This document shows positions 17,701 through 20,808 of a stretch of 20,808 nucleotides of DNA, in pieces (positions within the stretch are counted from its first letter, which is position 1; every line of letters begins with the position of its first letter). The stretch comes from Bacillota bacterium. Its GTDB lineage: Bacteria > Bacillota > Clostridia > Clostridiales > Clostridiaceae. The translations under genes and the position numbers were made by a program. The notes under the pieces were generated by a model that saw nothing but the letters and a program-made list of their open reading frames with translations, was not told the origin of the DNA and searched no databases. The stretch is from the NCBI GenBank assembly GCA_023424785.1, contig JAFADP010000030.1, positions 1 through 20,808 of the forward strand, written 5' to 3'.

Positions 17701-18480
17701 TCTTGAATCAATATAAGCTGCATAACTCTTTTTTATAGGAGTTGTATACTTATTTTCTTCTATTTCAACTTCTTCAATAGTTGTTGAGAAAGTTGTATGT
17801 CTACAGTGATCTGACCAATATGTATCTATTACCTTTATTTCAGTTATACTAGGATCTCTGTTTTCTTCATTTTTAAAGTAATCTCTTATCATTACAAGAT
17901 CGTCTATACTCATTGCAAGACCTTGTTCTTTATGGAAACTTTCTAAAGCTTCAACATCTTTATTTATAAATCCATTTAAAATTTCTACATCATTTGGAAC
18001 ATTAAGTGGAGCTTGTAATTCACGACTATTTATATCCACTTCTCTAGAATCTACAGAATTAATGTAGTACCCCTTAATTTTCTCTACATCATCACTTGAA
18101 AGGTTGCCTTTTAAGACAATAATTTTAGATGATTTAACATCTACTCTATCTTCTGCTGTTAAAAGTTGAAAACATTGAGATGCTGAATCTGCTCTTTGAT
18201 CATACTGACCTGGAAGGTATTCTACCCCAAAAGCTATATCACCTTCATTAACTGGTGGCTTTTCTTCATAAACATTATCTACAGTTAATTCAGAAAATAT
18301 AGTAGTAATTGCTTTTTTGTAATATTCTTCTGAAATTTCTCCTATTATGTATTTATTAATAACTCTAACCCCTTCTAAGTTATTAACTCTTAGATTTCTT
18401 TTAAAGTCATCAAATAAACTCTTAGCTTCTACATCAAAACCTGGTTTTTTTTCGACGAATATGCATCTGATATTAATCAT
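14722..18480 (-). CDS. purL: Phosphoribosylformylglycinamidine synthase, one-chain clostridial type
   Basis: The enzyme converts FGAR, glutamine and ATP to FGAM. The 1252-residue chain fuses the parts that are separate PurS, PurL and PurQ in Bacillus. The N-terminal PurS-like part is followed by a linker with TYWSDHCRHTTF (220-231). The synthetase half carries FKNETHNHPTEIEPFGG (322-338), and a second PurM-like half follows. A class I glutamine amidotransferase domain ends the protein: PVFPGTNCEDD, the nucleophile Cys1091 in ILGICNGFQ, and His1221 and Glu1223 in GHSER. All catalytic residues are present. ATG at 18480 follows GGAGG by seven bases. It is first in the operon, ahead of purE, and divergent from speD. 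A PurR-like palindrome lies upstream. Confidence 0.97.
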   Translation of the reverse strand: MINIRCIFVEKKPGFDVEAKSLFDDFKRNLRVNNLEGVRVINKYIIGEISEEYYKKAITTIFSELTVDNVYEEKPPVNEGDIAFGVEYLPGQYDQRADSASQCFQLLTAEDRVDVKSSKIIVLKGNLSSDDVEKIKGYYINSVDSREVDINSRELQAPLNVPNDVEILNGFINKDVEALESFHKEQGLAMSIDDLVMIRDYFKNEENRDPSITEIKVIDTYWSDHCRHTTFSTTIEEVEIEENKYTTPIKKSYAAYIDSRNYVYGENTTRNINLMDIAVITMKEMRKKGMLDDLDVSDEINACSINIDVETDKGIEKYLLMFKNETHNHPTEIEPFGGAATCLGGAIRDPLSGRTFVYQAMRVTGAADPTVPVEETLKGKLPQRTITLGAAHGYSSYGNQIGLATGQVAEVYHPNYVAKRMEVGAVIAAAPKENVVREEPSKGDVIILLGGRTGRDGVGGATGSSKEHTTESIETCGAEVQKGNPPTERKIQRLFRNPEVSKMIKRCNDFGAGGVSVAIGELCRGLDINLDAVPKKYEGLDGTELAVSESQERMAVVVEAHNVKRFIELSEEENLEAVEVAVVTDTDRLRMTWRDKTIVNIKRTFLDTNGATQKTNVKVVAPCEYPYEVGDVDVKTTWIENLHKLNVASQKGLVERFDSTIGAKTVLMPFGGKYAKTPAEGMAAKIPVWGGESKDASLMTFGFNPDLGVWSPYHMAFYSVIESITKLTAMGGDYRRARLTFQEYFERLGKDSSKWGKPFAALLGAYKAQEDLGIAAIGGKDSMSGTFDNIDVPPSLVSFAVGYEKADRIISPEFKEVGSKVVLLLTDKLEDGLIDMNKFKNNMEIVYKLIGDKKIISASSTKMGGVAESLTKMTLGNKIGVEFNNLTKEELFGLGYGTIVAEVKGDVNIEEALQGALYKVIGETKAEHSIVCKEFDVNFTLEEVDAALEEKLNDVFKIKTEDVNEEVKPANFSCDVKFKSKVQIENPKVVIPVFPGTNCEDDCQRAFEKEGAVVTQVLIRNLNKEVLQESINKLEEEIKSAQIIMIPGGFSAGDEPDGSGKFIATVFRNEKIKNAVMDLLNNRDGLILGICNGFQALIKLGLVPYGEIRDLDESMPTLTYNNINRHMSSLIRTRIATKKSPWFSEVNLGDIHTVAISHGEGRFVASEELIKELEANGQIATQYVDFDGNVSLNMPYNPNGSMFGIEGITSPDGRVLGKMGHSERIGENLYRNVPGDFDQSIFKSGVNYFRQK

Positions 18481-18573
18481 TTAAATACCTCCAAAAAATT
18501 TATATATAGAAAATTACTATATCTTGTTAAAATTTTTATGATTAAGTTTTCCAATTCCTATTTTTAGATTATC

Positions 18574-18594
18574 ACTCACCCTTTTTGTTGTCAA
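18574..18594 (-). promoter_or_regulatory. Probable promoter of the pur operon
   Basis: A perfect -35 TTGACA (18594-18589, minus strand) is followed after 15 bases by GATAAT (18573-18568 approximately), five of six matches. The spacer is shorter than usual, so the -10 is tentative. The leader to purL would be about 80 bases; I see only short AT hairpins in it and no purine riboswitch. Confidence 0.5.
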
Positions 18595-18620
18595 TATTAA
18601 CTTGATAGATTTATAGCAAC

Positions 18621-18668
18621 ATTCGTACTATGTCGAATAAAGAAATAATATTTTTTTAACTTTATTCG
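18621..18668. promoter_or_regulatory. Candidate PurR operator (PurBox pair) upstream of purL
   Basis: CGAATAAAG (18634-18642) and CTTTATTCG (18660-18668) form a perfect 9-base inverted repeat separated by 17 bases. This CGAA...TTCG arrangement fits the inverted PurBox pairs of Gram-positive PurR as I recall them. An extra ATTCG (18621-18625) forms a second, shorter palindrome with CGAAT. The site is 27 bases upstream of the -35 of purL and lies between purL and speD. Together with the two promoters it accounts for the 385-base gap. Confidence 0.55.
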
Positions 18669-18746
18669 TGGTAATAATAAATTATGGAAATTATTTTCAG
18701 TTAATTTCTTTTATAGTTTAAAAATTATATATTTTTAAAAAAATAG

Positions 18747-18775
18747 TTGACAACCCAATGTTTTTTTGCTTTACT
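18747..18775 (+). promoter_or_regulatory. Probable promoter of speD-speE
   Basis: A perfect TTGACA (18747-18752) is followed after 17 bases by TTTACT (18770-18775), which matches TATAAT at four of six positions. The start codon lies about 90 bases downstream. A weak 7-bp stem (18808-18828) in the leader has no recognised function. Confidence 0.55.
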
Positions 18776-18865
18776 TTATTTTAGAGTGTTTAATATAAGC
18801 CAACTTTAAGTTTATAATTACTAAACTTTTGTTAAAAAACTAATTTATTAAAAGGGGGGATTTAA

Positions 18866-19294
18866 TTGAAACTTGAACAATTAGGAAGACACATTTTAGT
18901 AGAGTTTTATAATTGCAATGTGGATATTCTTGGTAGCCATGAAAAAATTGAAGAATTTATGAAGGAAGCAGCTATTCGTTCTAATGCAACTATAGTAAAC
19001 TCATGCTTTCACAAATTTAATCCATGGGGAGTAAGTGGTGCTGTTATTATTCAAGAATCACATTTAACAATTCATACTTGGCCTGAGTATGGATATGCAT
19101 CAGTAGATTTGTATACATGTGGTGATTCAGTTGATCCATGGATAGGTTTTGATTATTTACAGGAAGTACTAGAAGCTGAAAAAAGTGAATCTATAGAAAT
19201 TGCTAGAGGAATGGTAGAAAAAATAAAAAATTATTCTAATTCTGAGCTTTCAAATATAACATATAAACCAATAGAGAAAGTTAAGGAGGTATAA
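18866..19294 (+). CDS. speD: S-adenosylmethionine decarboxylase proenzyme (prokaryotic SpeD)
   Basis: SpeD removes the carboxyl group of SAM to give the aminopropyl donor for spermidine. The 142-residue proenzyme is the short Thermotoga/Bacillus type. It should cleave itself between Glu64 and Ser65 in ESHLTIHTWPEYG; Ser65 becomes the pyruvoyl cofactor. His70 and Cys85 (in LYTCGDS) match the processing and catalytic residues of the Thermotoga enzyme. The start is TTG at 18866, five bases after the strong AAAGGGGGGA site. Its last codons (Glu-Val) form the GGAGGT ribosome site of speE, so the two genes are coupled. It is divergent from the pur operon. Confidence 0.97.
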   Translation: MKLEQLGRHILVEFYNCNVDILGSHEKIEEFMKEAAIRSNATIVNSCFHKFNPWGVSGAVIIQESHLTIHTWPEYGYASVDLYTCGDSVDPWIGFDYLQEVLEAEKSESIEIARGMVEKIKNYSNSELSNITYKPIEKVKEV

Positions 19295-19297
19295 AAT

Positions 19298-20143
19298 ATG
19301 GAATTATGGTATACAGAAAATCAAACAGATAATGTAAAATTCTCTATGAGAGTTAAAGAAACATTATTTTCAAAGAAAAGTCCTTTTCAACAGATAGATA
19401 TAATAGACACTTATGATTTTGGAAGAGTTCTTGTTATAGATGGTTGGACTATGATAACAGAAAAAGATGAGTTTATATATCATGAAATGATTTCTCATGT
19501 ACCTCTTGCTGTTAATAATAATATAAAAACTGTTCTTGTAATAGGTGCTGGAGATGGAGGTACTGTAAGAGAACTTACTAGATTTCCTAGTATAGAAAAA
19601 ATAGATATGGTTGAATTAGACGAAGAAGTCGTACTAGCTTCAGAAAAGTATCTACCTTTTACAGCTTGTAAATTAAGAGATGAAAAAGTTAATTTACATT
19701 TCCAAGATGGAATTAAGTTTGTAGAAGGAAAAGAAAATGAGTATGATTTAATAATAGTAGATTCTACTGACCCAATAGGACCAGGAGAAGGATTATTTAC
19801 AAGAGAATTCTATAGAAACTGCTATAATGCATTAACACAAGATGGAATACTTGTAAATCAAGGTGAAAGTCCATATTATGATATAAATAAAAAAGAAATG
19901 AAAAGAGCTACTGAAAAGCTTAAAGAAATATTCCCTATTTATGAAGTTTATCAATATATGATGCCTACTTATGCTTCAGGACAATGGTATTTTGGATTTG
20001 CATCTAAAAAACTTCATCCATTAAAAGATTTTAATAAAGAAGCTTATGAAAGTCTTAACTTAAAAACTAAATATTATAATACTGATTTACATATTGGAGC
20101 TTTTGCTATACCTAATTATGTTAAAGAGTTAATAGGAAAATAA
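19298..20143 (+). CDS. speE: Spermidine synthase
   Basis: SpeE transfers the aminopropyl group from decarboxylated SAM to putrescine, giving spermidine and methylthioadenosine. The 281-residue protein shows Tyr61-His62 in FIYHEMISHVPL, the nucleotide-binding loop GAGDGG (83-88, where the usual form is GGGDGG), VELDEEV (106-112) with the acidic ribose ligand, and the catalytic DSTDPIGPGEGLF (155-167). The length is normal. ATG at 19298 is three bases after the speD stop with GGAGG in the speD end. No genes for making putrescine (speA, speB, speC types) are nearby, so putrescine comes from elsewhere. Specificity for putrescine over other diamines is assumed from the family. Confidence 0.96.
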   Translation: MELWYTENQTDNVKFSMRVKETLFSKKSPFQQIDIIDTYDFGRVLVIDGWTMITEKDEFIYHEMISHVPLAVNNNIKTVLVIGAGDGGTVRELTRFPSIEKIDMVELDEEVVLASEKYLPFTACKLRDEKVNLHFQDGIKFVEGKENEYDLIIVDSTDPIGPGEGLFTREFYRNCYNALTQDGILVNQGESPYYDINKKEMKRATEKLKEIFPIYEVYQYMMPTYASGQWYFGFASKKLHPLKDFNKEAYESLNLKTKYYNTDLHIGAFAIPNYVKELIGK

Positions 20144-20156
20144 TTTAGAATAAATG

Positions 20157-20186
20157 TAGGTGATTCTTTTAAAATCACCTATTTTT
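20157..20186 (+). terminator. Terminator after speE
   Basis: TAGGTGATT (20157-20165) and AATCACCTA (20173-20181) form a perfect 9-bp stem with a 7-base loop, followed by TTTTT. It sits about a dozen bases after the speE stop. From here to 20320 the sequence is AT-rich with no clear feature. Confidence 0.88.
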
Positions 20187-20336
20187 CACTTCTTAATTAT
20201 ATCGTTTACATTATTTTACCAAAATTTTTGTAATAGTTTCTAAATTTTATGCTATATTGCTTATTTTTATTCCATTATCCATTATTTTGTAGTAGAATGA
20301 AATTGTAATAATAGTAAAAACGAAGGAGTGATTTCT

Positions 20337-20543
20337 ATGAAACCAACTAATTGTTATGAAGCAGCTTTAAAACTTTTTGAACTTTCAGAAGAGTTAACTT
20401 CTTTATTAAATCAAAAAGAAAAAGAAAAGAACACTAGATTAATTGAAGCATTAGATACAAAAATAACTAGTGTAGAAGCTGAATTCTTAGCTATGAAACA
20501 TTCATTAACAGAAATTTCATATGTGGAATCTTCTCGTTATTAA
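20337..20543 (+). CDS. Small hypothetical protein, helical
   Basis: I do not recognise this 68-residue protein. It starts MKPTNCYEAALKLFELSEE and looks almost wholly alpha-helical, with heptad-like leucines and many Lys and Glu residues (KEKEKN in the middle), so a short coiled coil or helical hairpin is possible. It has one cysteine (residue 5), no membrane segment and no signal peptide. The ATG at 20337 is chosen because AAGGAGTGAT (20323-20332) lies eight bases upstream; the GTG at 20328 would overlap that site. It stands alone between the speE terminator and its own downstream hairpin. The good ribosome site and clear termination make a real gene likely; the function is unknown. Confidence 0.7.
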   Translation: MKPTNCYEAALKLFELSEELTSLLNQKEKEKNTRLIEALDTKITSVEAEFLAMKHSLTEISYVESSRY

Positions 20544-20564
20544 TTAAACATGTACTTATAACAA

Positions 20565-20592
20565 TAAGGGTATCCTTTTTAGGATACCCTTA
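20565..20592. terminator. Hairpin terminator between convergent genes
   Basis: TAAGGGTATCCT (20565-20576) and AGGATACCCTTA (20581-20592) form a perfect 12-bp stem with a TTTT loop. On the plus strand a T run starts six bases later; on the minus strand no clear T tract follows. Its 3' arm contains the stop codon of the ClC gene. Confidence 0.65.
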
Positions 20593-20808
20593 CTCAGTCT
20601 TTTTATTAATGTAATTTGTTCTATATTTGGAGTACATTATTTTTTGACTTTTATATAATCCATAATACCCTGAAAGAACATAACTAAAGGCAATAGCTAA
20701 AAGAAAATATGGCATACCTTCATATCCAAATAACTCAAAGCTTATAAGTAAAGAAGTTATAGGACAATTAGTAACACCACAAAATACAGCAGTCATACCA
20801 ATTGCTGT
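20590..20808 (-). CDS. ClC-type chloride channel/transporter (C-terminal part, cut by window)
   Basis: Only the last 72 residues are present; the frame is open to the window edge. The segment starts TAIGMTAVFCGVTNCPITSL and continues LLISFELFGYEG, matching the conserved GMAAxxAGVTRAPLT...FELTG region of ClC proteins near the selectivity and dimer part. One more membrane segment follows (YFLLAIAFSYVLSGYYGLY), then a short basic tail. No CBS or RCK domain follows, as in the simple bacterial forms. The first ATG in view is not the start; the gene continues beyond the window. Whether it is a channel or a chloride/proton (or fluoride) exchanger cannot be told from this piece. Confidence 0.82.
   Translation of the reverse strand, partial: TAIGMTAVFCGVTNCPITSLLISFELFGYEGMPYFLLAIAFSYVLSGYYGLYKSQKIMYSKYRTNYINKKTE

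Noticed and set aside
18481..18566. Purine riboswitch in the purL leader
   Set aside because: I could not find the conserved purine-aptamer core; only short AT-rich stems are present.
18808..18828. Seven-bp stem in the speD leader
   Set aside because: The stem is all but one pair A-T, with no T tract or known leader motif; it is too weak to support.
1..20808. CRISPR arrays, insertion sequences, prophage, toxin-antitoxin pairs, tRNA or rRNA genes
   Set aside because: I saw no repeat-spacer pattern, transposase, attachment site or RNA gene; base composition is even and the genes are core functions.

Overview
This window looks like a stretch of chromosome from a low-GC Clostridium-type Firmicute. 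The DNA is very AT-rich, Shine-Dalgarno sites are strong (GGAGG-like), some starts are TTG, intrinsic terminators are compact, and there is a SAM-I (S-box) riboswitch. The proteins (one-chain PurL, FeoA/FeoB with a DtxR-family regulator, prokaryotic SpeD) fit that group. I cannot name the species. I see no mobile element, CRISPR array, rRNA or tRNA.

Layout. Positions 1-3300 (minus) hold an ECF transporter: a promoter, a SAM-I riboswitch with terminator, a 775-residue chain that fuses the S component to two ABC ATPases, and an overlapping EcfT cut by the window edge. Positions 3383-6484 hold feoA-feoB (minus) divergent from a DtxR/MntR-type regulator (plus). Positions 6487-7297 hold a bidirectional terminator, a YczE-family membrane protein (minus), its strong promoter and a cre-like site. 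Positions 7413-18668 hold an eight-gene purine operon on the minus strand, transcribed purL-E-C-F-M-N-H-D, with a terminator after purD and a PurR-like palindrome upstream of purL. Positions 18747-20186 (plus) hold speD-speE, divergent from purL. The window ends with a small unknown plus-strand gene and the C-terminal part of a ClC-type chloride channel (minus).

How the genes work together. The eight pur products cover the steps from PRPP to IMP, except that no purK is present beside the class I purE. SpeD and SpeE use SAM to turn putrescine into spermidine. The riboswitch ties the ECF transporter to SAM level, so its cargo is probably methionine or a methionine/SAM precursor. Feo imports ferrous iron, and the divergent metalloregulator is the obvious candidate to control it.

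Most of the window is ordinary housekeeping DNA. The points most worth a second look are the S-A-A fusion under SAM control, an apparent ATT start codon for the DtxR-family gene, its MntR-like metal ligands next to iron genes, the long hairpins between pur genes, and the palindrome between purL and speD. I found no convincing evidence of a wholly new system.
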